Of a DNA stretch of 64,000 nucleotides, positions 24,221 through 37,100 are shown piece by piece. Position 1 is the first letter of the stretch. Each line of letters opens with the position of its first letter. The notes below the pieces were generated by a model. It did not search any database. It was not told the DNA's origin and saw nothing but the letters and a program-made list of their open reading frames with translations. A program made the translations under genes and the position numbers. The DNA comes from Rhynchonema sp. JSB1_4 (lineage: Eukaryota; Nematoda; Chromadorea; Monhysterida; Xyalidae), in NCBI GenBank assembly GCA_030248065.1, contig JASAMV010009102.1, positions 1-64,000 on the forward strand. The letters run 5' to 3'.

Positions 24221-27200
24221 TGGCTGTTGGCTTCTCTCAATGTAATTTCCTTCGGCTTCAAAGAATAAAGCCAGTCTTTTTCTCCATTTATCCTATGGCC
24301 TGGCACTGTCATTGAATTAAATTTCAACGAGCCCTAAACCCGTTGCGAATCTTGGCGACATTTTCAGTTCGCATGAGTTTCCATTTTGTGAAGTGAGTTA
24401 AGCAACAAATATAGGACAGTCAGTTCGTATTCATCCATAATTCATTATGCTCCAACGCCAGTGTTCGCGATGTAACAGAGTCGTTAGTTATGCTGCACCT
24501 ATACGTAAAATGTACAGGCAGTTGCAAAGCAAATTCAGTGCTACATTCACAGAGCTTCAGCCCATACTCAACTACCGGCTTGATGCTCAGCACCCACGCT
24601 AGGTAGTGTCACGCTGTTTTACTCACTGAATACAAATCACAACACAAACAATGTAATGCGTATGTATGCTGGCGGCGACAGCAGACAGGGCTGAGATTAG
24701 TGTAATCTGTGGCTCGCCCAGTTTATTGAGAAGCATGGTCTCATTTCGCGCCCTAAGTTACGTAAAAACCTATGAATCCCGGCCGGGACCCAATTTCAAG
24801 CAAAATCTTGCAGGTATACGCAAAATGTGACCACCCATGTGGCCATACCCAGTTCATTTCCATGTGATTATGGAAATACATAGGTGTCCACACACACACG
24901 ATCCGTTAATGAATTCCACAGTGTCAGAGAGCGATGGCTTTGAATCCCAGAAAATGCGTTAGTGCACCATCCTATTCATGGCTGCTTCATTTAGCCCGAC
25001 CCTTATATCACACTGAATCAACAAAATGTTATCTCTGTAATGTATACCAGCATTATTTTTCATGTGCCAAATGCAAATGTCAATGTCAACTTTCTGCATG
25101 TTTGCCCAGATTGCAACTGGCAGCTTCATGTCACTGTTTGTTCGTCAGCTCATAAGTCGCGTGTTCGTTGGCCAGTTTATGAGAACGCTTTATGACGCTC
25201 GCATGCGCTGGCGCAAATTATTTGTGTTCATGCTCATGCTGGTGGCTGATATTAGATTCGCGTCTGGAATTAATGAAGATTCGGACAAGAACTTTAACCG
25301 CGGGATATTAAAAAATCGGCTGTTCGTTGCTTACATATAAGTACCTACTGTTGTGAAACATCACGATGCCAATCCGTTAGTTTTGTCTGCGTGCCTTGTT
25401 AGTCCTGCTGATGTTTCAAATGCAGTGAACTTACCATCACAGTAAGGACTGCTAAACGGACCTGTAATTCCCGTTTTTGAAACCTGATGCGCAACCCAGC
25501 ATCTGAACTGCTTTGATCCTAGTCCAACCACAGTTAGATAAACTCGCTACATCACTTACATTTTCTGATGGCAGTTTTTGTCAGTTGCCGCTCTCCGACA
25601 GTTGACTGGATCATAAATGTCACTGTAATCGCTGATATTAGCAACATCGGCGTCATTAGGTTGATGTTGGTCACACAAGATGTATCCTCGGACGAAGCTT
25701 TGAATCGTGACTTCATTTTAAATACATTGTATTGTTTCTTTCTCCGTTGATGCTGAATAGATGCTGTTTGGTGACAGCTTTGTCTATGGTACTAAAGTTG
25801 CGACAAAGTTTGCACAAACAGAACAAAAGTTGAGTAAACAACTATTGGTGTATGTATACGTGTATGGATGAGAAAGTTTTGCAGCCAAAAGCCGCACAAC
25901 CAGCATAAATCTCGAGCCAAAACCGAAAACGCACAAAATAATCGCATGTGCGCTGGTGTGCACTACTTCAGAAGCCGAGCGTCTCAAGACAGGAAACATG
26001 CCAGTAAAGTTTACTGATTTTGTCATGGCGACGGCGTAAAGTGCACGCTCGATTAAACGCACATGCCGAAAATGCTACTTTGGTTCAGCGAATGGTACTG
26101 GCTTGAAAAACCGGTGGTACACCAGTGTATTATACTGTATGAACATAGAGTATGTATGTACCCCACGCCAATTTGTTACGACCACTTGAGGTCTGCAGCC
26201 AGCTTCCGGCTTCGAGGCCATGCTTTGACCATATTCAAAAGAATTGAGTCAAAAAGGCAAAAACACCTGATATATAAGTTGGAGGAACTGGTATGCCAGA
26301 GCGGATCAAGCTCGATAGAACTTGAATGGGGGGTCAAAATCAAGTCCAAAACCACAATTATCTCTGCGCAATTTCTGTTGAAGAACTCTGGAATTTTCAC
26401 GAAGCGTTTTCTCCAGTATTCGGTGATTTTCAAAGTTGTTTGTGCACTGACGATGTTCTGATGCCCCCGCGGCTCATTTTGATTATACTGTACATCACAC
26501 ACAGTAATGAAAGCAATAGCAAGTTATTCAGGAGCATCACACAAGGGGCCTGATTTCATGCTCGTAAACGGATAGGACGTGATTCAATTGTGGAAAAAGC
26601 GACTTTTTTCAGTCTTTCGAATCCATCGCCAGGCCGTCACACAAGAGACACACTAATAGGCCGCACATGCGGAAACAAGTGGCTCACTGGTTTGGGTTTG
26701 ATAAAATGGAATGAGAATAGTGCAATGAAATGTGTGGTGAATTGATGCTGAACCGCTGTGCGTAACTGTGCACATTTTTTATAATGACCCTTTTTGCAGT
26801 GAAACCCTCTTTATAGTAACCGATAATTTGGTTCACAGTTGTCACTAATCCCCTAATTATCCCACATTCTTCCAAGTGACCGACACACCCGGTCCCGATC
26901 ATGTCAAATAATATGCATAGTAGACTGCAGACCTAGTACATATTTCTCACGGAACACTTCAAAATTCACTACAGTTGTTTCAAGACATCACGGGTTGCAC
27001 CTCCGAGAAGCGGAACTGGCCGCCAAGCGCTGACCAAAAACCACTTTTTGCACACAAGCGCACCGCATCATCTAACAAACTCAATTGAAAAGTATATACT
27101 TTCGCTGCAGCAGCACGCGTCACACGCGCAGGTCTGAAAACGTATCTTTTTTCATCATAAAGTAACAGTCGGATTTGAAGTCATCGCCATGAAAACCTTC

Positions 27201-28730
27201 CGATATCAGTTTTACGGTTTTTTCCTGCCTTGATTCAATGGTCAATCTGGCGATTTGACATGCTCCATGTGTTTTGACGTCAGTCGCACGAAAACGGTCA
27301 CACGTGCATCAAGTTTACTTCGTTTTAAATTTCCAGTCACGGGACGGCCGATCACGATTTGATAATATCATCATAAGCGTCAAACCATTTTGGTTTCAAA
27401 TGAAACTTTTTTGAACTTCATACTCATTCTACAAACGCAGCTCTCATTCTGCATTTTGCAGCCCAATCGCGCAAGAAATTCAATAAGAATAATTTGCCCC
27501 ATGAATATGTACCTTGAGCAAGTATAGTGAAAATGCGCATGTACCAGTTAGCAGGGTATGTGTGCATGGTCACTTCATACACCCTGTCAATAGCCGAATA
27601 TACGTGTTCGCGCATTCGAAAGTGTCCATGGACTTCAATCCAAATCAACTAAAGAATAGTTCAGTAATTGAGGCGTAAGCAATTCACTTGTGCTTCCCGC
27701 CCGCGCCAGGCACCACGCGCTGCATCTGACAACAACCACCACCATACATTGCAGCTTGTTGGGTCGCTTTTGGAAGGATGAATTCTCAATTGGGTATACC
27801 CAACAGCTTTTTATGTATGATGACAGCGCCCTTATGCTTGTTAACACTACATATATATTTGTATTTGAATCAAGTATGCACTTTGTACGTACACTCTTGT
27901 ATGTAACTAACGTTGGTTAAGCTGCTTCATCGCGTTGAATCCCTTGAAGCGCTTCTTAGTTCGGGTTCGACCGCCGTGGATCCAAAGAACGAGAACCGAG
28001 GGCTGTTCCAGTTTACAGAGCAGTAAATGGCTCACTGTGTGTGGTCAAGTAAGAGTAGCAAGTTCTCGCTTCGGCTTTATCACATTTTATGTATATGGCC
28101 AACCGCAGATAATAAGCGAGTTTTGCGCTCAAATTACGATCAAGGTTGAGCTCGTCTGCGCTAATAGGCAAGCGTGACCCAGTTTCACTTGATCGATGAA
28201 ACTTTAGCGCTGATAAAGATATGCTGTGTGTGCCCAGGATTGCACAGTTTCATGTATACATACATTGCCGCAGTTCTGATCTGCTGTCTTGATTTATTTT
28301 GATGCCTCGATCCTTGATAAGCTGCTGATGTTTCAAAAAATAGATACAGGATAAGGCTAACAAGATACACAGTACTAACAAGATACAGCAACGTCTCCGT
28401 AATATAATACCCCATCAAAGCACCGAAAACTTCAAGACATCCTTGATAATCTGCATCGTAATAACGCTATTGTTTCGGTTCATCATGATTCATGTCTATG
28501 ATTAATGGTTAGATGCCAGCCACAGACTAGCCATTCGTCCACTTACATGTGGGAATATCTGGTTGTCAAAAAACCAAATCACGACTTTGGGCATGTTCAT
28601 GAGCGATTGGTTTTGCAATGAAAGATGATCGTTCGGGGTGTACCAGGTACACAATCATAACCCCATGAGACAAAAGAGTGTCTTTTGTTTGAGCATACCA
28701 TTGTACCACACTCCCTTGTTACGCACTCAG

Positions 28731-28789
28731 TCAGGAGAACAGTTCGACGAACTGGTTGGAACACCAGAGAGACTGGCAAAATTCCGCAG
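28731..28789 (+). other. Isolated exon-like fragment
   Basis: The 59 nt between 'acgcactcag' and donor 'gttcat' read SGEQFDELVGTPERLAKFR in one frame with coding-like composition. The pattern F.eLv..peRlakFRrF weakly recalls the start of an RGS domain. No partner exon was found nearby, so it may be chance, a relic, or part of an undetected gene with large introns. Confidence 0.25.
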
Positions 28790-29424
28790 GTTCATTTCTG
28801 ACTTTTGTGTGTCGGCTCGGGCACTCCGTTCAGCTTCAGTTCCCAGACGCAACAAGTAGACACACACATAGACCACAGTGACCCAATCAAGTCATAAGCT
28901 TGGTGCATGTGCGCACTCTGACACTGACTATTTGTGTCCACGCGTGCTCACGGTGTGTATTTAAGTATATGTATTTGCAGTCAGAAATTTAGGTACCGGT
29001 GCTTAGTCGGGTACCTCTAAGCGTCACGGAAACATGTTCCTAAAGACATTCCTTTATCCTCACTGTACCCAATTAGTGGCCCGTGCGATGCAGCATGACT
29101 GTTGCCGCCCCGTGGATACCATTAATGCTAAGCTGCGGCCATTTTGTGCTTGGCATGTTTGTTCATTGTACAGTACATGTAGGTGTAGCCATCACACGTT
29201 CTCGTGCTTTGACAGTGCCATGCCGCGTGGCTAATTGCTAGCATGTATGCGTGGGAAGACAATTTGTTGTTGCGGCCATGAGCTATGACGCACAGTATTT
29301 TAGTGAAATGTCTGAAACTTTCTATATTTTACTCAGGCCAATCTTTGTTGTGACCTGTAACCCTTTTTGAAGTACGGCACATGATATTCAGACCCGCAGG
29401 TTCCCGTTTAGCGTCTCCAGTATA

Positions 29425-29513
29425 GGGTGCCCTCTTTATAGTGAGAATCTTGGTGAAACCCTCTGGTGACAATTTGTGACGCTACTTTGGTCCCCAATCT
29501 GCCATTAACCTCC
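29425..29513. repeat. Second copy of the 'CCCTCTTTATAGTGA' repeat
   Basis: gggtgccctctttatagtga, then gacgctactttggtccccaa and ctgccattaacctccc, matches 19246-19315 with substitutions and a small insertion. Confidence 0.45.
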
Positions 29514-30106
29514 CACCAACCAGTGATTAGCAATCATCACTTTCAATATTCAAATGACCAAAAATGCCGGATCATGTCACCACAAAGAGCGTAGATAGTA
29601 CTGTAAAGTAAGGCAAGAATTTGCTCAAATCTGGTTCCCAGTGTCCATAGCCTTGTCCCAACCCCGAGACTATCCATCACATGCGCCGTCTTAGACCGGA
29701 ACCCTGACCAGTCATATGGCAAATTATCCACTTTGGACCACTCGATCAAGCCCTTATGCAGCACAGCGCCCCCATTATTCGCGCCGCCTCCCAACTTTTG
29801 ACTTGCAGCCGCTTTGGGGCCACCCGACCGATTGGGCATTAGTGCGGCTCGTGGTGGCCAAGCAGGGTTTTATATATGGTGTTCGACTAGCGGTTCTGCA
29901 AAAATTGGGCATGTCTTTTTTTAGGTTACTGTTGTGACCACTGATTTGTAATTGGTCCAGACCATTTACATATGAATCGCTTAGAACGACTAGCGTCGTG
30001 TTACGAGCTTCTGTGCCTACCCACACATATACATATACACTACCGTGGTGACGTGAAATACTTGGGTCGTACATCTATACTACTAAAACAGGAAGGTATT
30101 ATTCTT

Positions 30107-30464
30107 CTGTGCCCCCTTCCTCTCTTTCCTCCCTCTCTCTCCCCCCCCCTCCCTTTTTTTTCTTTCTCCCCCTCCCTTTTTTTTTCTTTTTTCTTTTTTT
30201 TTTTTTTCTTCTCCCCCCCCCCCCTCCCCCCTCTCCCTCCTTTTTTTTCTCCCCCCCCCCCCCCCTTCCCTTTTTTTTTTCTTTTTCTTTCTTCCCCCCC
30301 CCCCCCGTGCCCCCCCCCCCCCCCTCCCCCCCCCCCCCCCCCCCCCCCCCCTCCCCCCCCCCCCCCCTTTTTTCTTTCTTTTTTTTTTTTTTTTTTTTTT
30401 TTCCTCCTTTTTTTTTTTTTTTCTTCTTTTCTTTTTTTTTTTTTTCATTTTTTTTTTTTACTTT

Positions 30465-30495
<31 letters not shown>
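30107..30495. repeat. Poly-pyrimidine low-complexity tract
   Basis: About 390 bp almost entirely of C and T, with homopolymer runs of C (up to about 28) and T. It is unlike anything around it. It could be a real C/T microsatellite array, but a long-read consensus artefact is likely. The open frames in it (Pro/Phe/Ser, or Lys/Gly/Arg on the minus strand) are composition effects. Confidence 0.9.
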
Positions 30496-30498
<3 letters not shown>

Positions 30499-32430
30499 AC
30501 CTACATATCATACGAACGTTAATTGCAAGGGATCCTTCCATGCATCCCTCATCATGAAGCATACAAAGTTCCTAAGAGTGACCGTACCATCTACCGAACC
30601 CTTACGCTAAAAAAAGTAACCCTTTTCCGACGCGGAACCTGTTGCAATTTCGATGCGAGTGCGCGATATCAAATTTATGTCCATCCGTCGGTCACACGCC
30701 TGATCGCCGGCCAAATTCGACGGCCCAAATCCATCATGCGCGATAAACGCGTTTTTAGTTTTTTCTTTTTAACTCGCTCACGCTTGATGCATGAGTCACG
30801 TCCTAACGATGTTCTTGCTCCAAGCAATTCTTGGTGTTGCCTTATTGTGTTCTGGGGTTCTGAAAAGTTTATCACACTTGTTACTGTTCCAAGATCACAT
30901 GTTTGCGTTGTTGGGATGCACAAACCACGCGACCTCACGCGCACACAAGTTTTTACGCCGTTTATTTTTTCTGACTCTGGTTTATTGTGTCAGCTAAATG
31001 GAGAAGAGAGCTGGTAGCGCCATGCACGCAAGCGCATGGATGGGTACAAATTTAGTGCCAGCGCAATACATACAGTAGGTACATAAGATTGTCTGTGTGG
31101 CAAACGAGCGAACGTAAATCTTCACGTGCAAAGAACAGTCAGTTTTGGCACTCATGCTGGTCAGGCAACATGTTGGCCAGAATTTTCCGAACTTCACTAC
31201 GAGATTGATGTTTGCCTGGAAGTTGCATCACTTGATGCCACATTTTTTGGGGTTAACGGAAAATATTATTATTGCTAAAAATCTAAGCTCCATGTATTAT
31301 TATGCTAAAAATATGTACGTGGGCACAATTTCCATGTTCTTCTGGCAGTCACATGCATTCAGTCAGTTGTACATAATAGGTAATACATACGATACGTATA
31401 ACGGCACCTGACTGACAAAATTGACTGCCATAACAATAACTGCAAAGAGAAATCGCACGCGCCGGTGCACAATCGAAAACGAATCGAATTTACACCTCGT
31501 TAAGGGTAGACACCCGAACCGGGTGCGTGCGCGAAACTTTGGTTGTTCGCTGTCCTGACAATGTTTTTTGTCTTTCTCGCTTCTGATTGCGCACGCTGTT
31601 TGGAACATTGTTAACAACATGCCATCAGAAGGTTTTATCTTTTTAACCAATACAAGCAATGTCTCACTTATGTTTTTCAAACTCCCGCTCTCCAAATCAC
31701 TGCATTGTTAATCTGTGAATGCTACATTTACCCAGCTCATTATATAAATGTGTCCGGCTTATTTCCAGGATGCACTGCCTGCGCCTTCATTTCGAATAGC
31801 CCCGCAATGTGAAAAATGTGGCTTGCTTTGGAACAACAAAAATCTCTCCCCACTTGGTGTGCACCAAAGGGGTTCCATTCAAGTTCATATCCACAAATAC
31901 AAAGCCACTTGTCCATTTATTGTTCCAAGTCTTTATCACCAAGCTATGTATGTACATGTACTTGGCCCCACTTAAGCCCCGGTCGTCATTAAATTTAATC
32001 GCGCCCAGTGGGCAGGCAATGTGTGTGTGTGTGCGCGCGCTGTCCCCGGTTTTTCGGGGCGCGTGCAGCCCCATCGTGATTGCATGCCACGCGCTCTTGG
32101 TGCATATGCATTGTTCAAAGAGACTTGGTCCGTTTTTCAGTTCCGGTGCCGAGGGTCCAAAGCCAGGGCCGGAACACGACCATTTAGGTGCAAATATGAA
32201 TGTGTTGCCCGCAACTGTGCACGGACGATTATGTCTCTTTTCAGACTCGCGAGCTCCAATTTTCGGTTCCGTCCAAAAGGCGCCGGTTGTAAGCCGTGGT
32301 TTTTCGACCACACGTGTGTACAGTGCAATTTGTGGTTTACTCGTGCGTAACACACGCACACAATGGTGCAGCGTTGACGACTCACTTAAATGTGCACTGC
32401 CGCAGTCGTTTTCAATATGACGACTCTGTG

Positions 32431-33577
32431 CAGGGTTGGATTAGAAAAAAAAGTAAAAATTTTTTTTGTAAAAAAAAATTTTTTTTTAAAAAAAAGAAGT
32501 TGGCCACTTTTTTTATTTTAAAATTTTAAAAAGTAAGTCCACTTTTTTTGTTATTTTCCCCCTTTTTTTCGTTATTTTCTGACTTTTTTAAGGTAAAAAG
32601 GCATGTTTTCATGTGTTTTATTGCCCATGTTTCTCAAAAAAAGTGCCGGCGGCGCTTATATTTCAGTTTAAAATGGCGTTGTAATGGACTCATACAGTTC
32701 CCAGACATCCCAACAATCGCTGCACGTATAATATAGGACACCCCATACCGTATACTGTGCAGTTATTGAGCTATCGACGTAAGCTATCGACAGACTCCAC
32801 TTTGCTCGCCTATTTGCAGTTGTGTGGATTTGTCATTTGTTGCTTTTGTCACACAACATGAGTGTGGTGTATAGTCCAACCACGAACTCATGAGACGACT
32901 TATTTTGACGTTGACTTGAACGGATTCAATAATGTTCCGGTTTCACGTAGTTCGGAAATGAAAGAAAAAGAAACGCATGTTTTTTTTTAAAAACACGCTC
33001 TCCGCCTCGGTGCGTAAATTCGCTTTTGACTCCCAAAACATTTGTGTGTTGAACGACGTTGCTGTTCGCGTAAGCACGCAACAAATTGAGGTCAGCCAGC
33101 TGGAACTTGTCATCTTGTCTCTCGGCCCAATCTCTTTCTTTTGTTTGCGAAAACACGTGTAACCGGCGCATTTTTTAATCTGGCCAAGCAGGCTTTAAAA
33201 ACAGTCGTCTCATGAGCACGTGGCTGGACTATAACTCTTTAGCTCTCTTCAAATTTATCCCCAAATTCACAAACAGAAGGTTGGTCTTCCCTTTGTCATA
33301 TATGCCCACAGAGTTACCTTCGGGCGGGTTCTCAAATTATGACCAAATGGGCTAGATCGCAGGTGATCGACATAAACATGCAAGTCAGTGGAGAAGTTCT
33401 CTTTAGTGTCCCTCAAAACATACCTAAGTAACATGATTTCAGAAATTTCATTTTTCTAGAAACCAATTTTTTGGGGGCCCGGAATAAAAAAAAGTGATTT
33501 TTAAAAAAAAAATTTTAAAAAGTCTTTTTTTTTAAAAAAAAAGTTCGATAATAAAAAAATTTTTTAATCCAACCCTG
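32431..33577. mobile_element. hAT-like non-autonomous element with perfect 8-bp duplication
   Basis: The ends are CAGGGTTGGATTA (32431) and TAATCCAACCCTG (to 33577). They are flanked by identical actctgtg at 32423-32430 and 33578-33585. Runs of A/T lie just inside both ends. No transposase frame. A second inverted-repeat unit is nested at 32870-33232. Confidence 0.88.
32870..33232. repeat. Nested foldback inside the 32.4 kb element
   Basis: Left end tatagtccaaccacgaactc and right end gcacgtggctggactata are inverted, with about 31 bp paired including atgagacgact. The interior has an open frame of 61 codons on + (32977-33162) without recognisable similarity. Confidence 0.65.
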
Positions 33578-34126
33578 ACTCTGTGACAACAAGTTGGACC
33601 CCCAATTTCGGATATACAATGCACCACAAACAGTGACATTGTGCGGCTCAAGCGACGAACTTTATTCCATTTCAACAAGTCGGCGACGTGCTATAATAAC
33701 CGGCAGTCGGGCAAGCGACAAGGGTGTCATTATTATTTCTACGCCAAAACCGCAGACACACACTTGCCCTGCGACAGACAGCTCAATGTCCGGGAGTGAG
33801 GGGACAATCTAGTCGAAGCCAAGTTTGGTGCTGAAGACAACAGACCAGTGCGGCCGGCCCATAATTCCCGACTGAATTGCACACACCGCGACACTTTTCT
33901 CTCGGAAACTCTTTTCGTACTTGTACTGTGGTTTGAAAACTACCGCGCTGCCTTGTCCAAACAACAGAGCGACAAGAAAAACAGCGTTGCTTACTTTCCG
34001 GAGACCGATCTGTTGACCACTCATGGGTGCAAAAATAGGATAAGGTTATATAATCGTTATGCCATCGCCGTCCAATGAGAAAATCGCAAAAACCATATTT
34101 GACGACAGACTCCACCGTGAAACATC

Positions 34127-37100
34127 ATGGGCCCGTTCAAACTGACAACAGCGTTGTTGCTCGTGTGTTGTTTGACACGACTGTCATCTGGGACTGATCC
34201 ATCAAGCACAGTGTCTGATTGTCCAAGGGGGTGTCAATGTGCAACCAATATCCTGCCGACAACCTCACGGGCATCGACATCCCGACTTCTGTCATTGGCA
34301 CAATCGGCTGGATCGACGCATTTGAGTGTTGATTGCACGAATATTAACTCGGACGCACAATTGAGCGAGCTGATTGGTCGGGTGGCTGTGAGAAAGGTAC
34401 ATAGATGATTGGTTATACGGTCCACCTTCTTTATAGGGATTCGGCCCTGTCGTTTTCGGTTGTAATGAATATTCACCAGAACACATCAACACAGTGGTAC
34501 CGGCTACGTAGAAGGCCAACTTTCAAAAAGTTTCGAACTTTGCCCAAGTGGTCAATGCTTTGGGACATCTGTTATTTGCTCACCCAAATCTGACGCCCAA
34601 TGATCAATAGAAGCAAAAGTTAATACTAACGCACGACACTTTCTGAAATTCATTATACACTTAGGTGTACTAAGTGCACTATTTACCTTGCTGTTTCAGG
34701 GCCAGATCTCACTACGCATTCGGCAGGGCAAACTGCTCAGTCTGCGCAAATTGTGCTGCATCCCGGTATTAGTCGAGCTGGACGCATCATTCAACCATTT
34801 GTCCACTGTTGATATGATCGATTCACTGGCTACCGTAACCACAGTCAATCTGAGGGGCAATCGACTGCGCACGATCACCAGGGACATGTTCAGGGGATTC
34901 CCGAATTTGGAGGTTAGGTAGTCGCACGGTTTTTATCAAACAATAATTGCTGCCTCGTTGACAACTCATTGTGACGCAAACATGTATGTACCAGGGTGCA
35001 TTACATTGTTCTCGGACAGGTAATAAACAAGTTCATAATACTAATGCGCAAGCTCACCTCATAAATCTTCAGACGCTGGTCCTCGACTCAAACGATATCG
35101 AGCACATCGACGCCGAGGCGTTCATGTTGTGGCATTTGCGTGAACTGGATTTGTCCAACAACAAATTAGCCGTAATTCACGAACACACATTTCGATACTG
35201 TGCCAAGTTGACTACCCTAAATCTGCGTAACAACAAACTCACGCACATTCGTGCCACAATGCTGTATTTCTCGAGTCAACTGACAAGATTGGATCTGGCC
35301 TTTAATAATATCGATCACTTGGAACATCAGGTGGAAATTTACTGCGTCGGAATGTCTTTTGGTCGTCAGTTGGCCAGAGGGTTCACACACCGATGAGGAC
35401 TGGCACCTCGTCAGTTTGTGAAAACAGGCCGGAACAGGCTGCTCACTGCCCACACAACAAAAATTCTCAAGAATTGGCATGACAACAAGAATTCCGCACC
35501 CCAGTTGCTTTGCGATCAACAAGTTACGCAATGAATTATTTTTAAATGTTTTTCTGAATCTTAGTTATGGTAATTTACATCTAGGCTCTGTACACCCTGT
35601 CCAACCTACGTACCCTCGACCTCACCAGCAACGAGCTCACCGATTTCCCCACCTCACAACTGCATCACCTGCAAGCACTCGATTCGCTCTATATTGGTGA
35701 GAGTTTTTCGAAGAAAACTTGTTTCCTGAAATGTCACAGTATCAGCAACTGTGTCTAGGCGCCAATCGAATGTCAACCATCACGGCTGGTTCAGTGAACG
35801 GGTTGCCGAATCTTCGTTACATTGACGTCAGCAGATCAGCGCGTTTGAGACTCGTATTGGCTGGTGGGTTGGCAAGTTTGAATGTCCAATGAAAAAGTAA
35901 AATAACAAACGAAAACAATCCACAGGTGCTTTCGCTCACTTGCCGAGTCTGGACACAGTGAATCTCACAGCATCTGCCCAGCTGCGTTATGTTTCACCGA
36001 TGCTATTTATTGACACGTCCGTTGTGCGTATGCTGGACGTGAGTGGCTGTGCGCTTCGCAGTGCCAGTGTTGAGCTGTTGTATCACGTGAAGAATGTGAA
36101 TGTGCAAAATAATGGTTGGTTCGGGCTGCATTTTATTATCAATATGTAAAAATTTGTCTAATTTTCCATTCAAGTTACGAAATTATCGTACGAACACTGC
36201 GCTATGTATGTATATGTAGCATTCAAGGTTCACCTAGCGTTTGCAAATTCACACTCATCTGTTGGTTCTCGTATAGCTTTTTCTCTTTTGCTTTAACTAA
36301 GCGTAAACCCAGCTGCTGCTGGCTTAATGGGACCACGGGTTATTCTCCACACTCACGGTGACCTGCCTGGTGCACCGCTCGTCAGTGAAAACAACATGTT
36401 GACATCTGACCGACTCACGATAACTTACTGTCAAAACTGACTGCCACAACAACACAGGTGCTGCGTTCGACTGTGCGTGCTCGCAAACGTCGTCCACCTC
36501 ACATCCAATCGGTCGTATTCTCCACATGCCCGAGTCTTGCATCGACCATTACGATTGTGTCGAGTCGCTGTGGTTGTGGCCGACTGGCAGAATGTACGCG
36601 AATGTCGGTCAGACTGTGTATCTGCATTGTGTGGCAAAAATGAATGCAACTCAGGTATGCAGCGATTATAACGTCATCGTGTCACACACAGAACTGCGGG
36701 CGACAAAAACAGTGGTTTTTCAAAAACAGCGGGCCACACCATATAAATCCTAATACAGTATGCTCTGCTTCACGGAAGCACAGCTCCACAGTACAGTCCT
36801 AGATACATACAAGTCTAACACAGTAAGTTTAGGCTAGGTGTATACATCACGGGTTGAGCCAACGCCCATGCTTGGCCTGATCTCACTTTTGTACAGCGGC
36901 CGATTTGTTGGCTCCCGCTGATTTGTCCGTCACGGATGTCACCTCGAGACGTTTCAAACAAACACGATTCTGATGCAGGTGAAATGGCGCACACCCCGAG
37001 GCCAATACCTGCAAACATCATTGCCTCACGAGCCGAGCGGTACTTTGCCTGAATCAGGCCCATTGGCTGATTCGGCCAGTCTCATGCCCCCAACGTTGGG

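Larger units (their letters stand above)
24221..34117. other. Gene-poor region
   Basis: Nearly 10 kb with no gene I can recognise. It contains an isolated exon-like piece (28731-28789), a poly-pyrimidine tract (30107-30495), a hAT-like element (32431-33577), scattered repeat fragments, and three copies of the GATGTTTCA motif, two of them as an inverted pair at 25354 and 25410. Segments 24300-28700 and 30540-32420 otherwise show nothing I can name. Confidence 0.5.

Noticed and set aside
30083..30522. Open frames of 121-175 codons in the pyrimidine tract
   Set aside because: They encode only Pro/Phe/Ser/Leu or Lys/Gly/Arg/Glu runs, as expected from C/T composition.
30523..31017. A 164-codon plus-strand frame
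   Set aside because: No recognisable motif, adjacent to the suspect pyrimidine tract and without a conserved start context.
31787..32420. Overlapping frames of 190 (minus) and 203 (plus) codons
   Set aside because: Several frames on both strands are open over the same stretch, no domain is recognised and no splice partners were found. I consider it chance or an old repeat.
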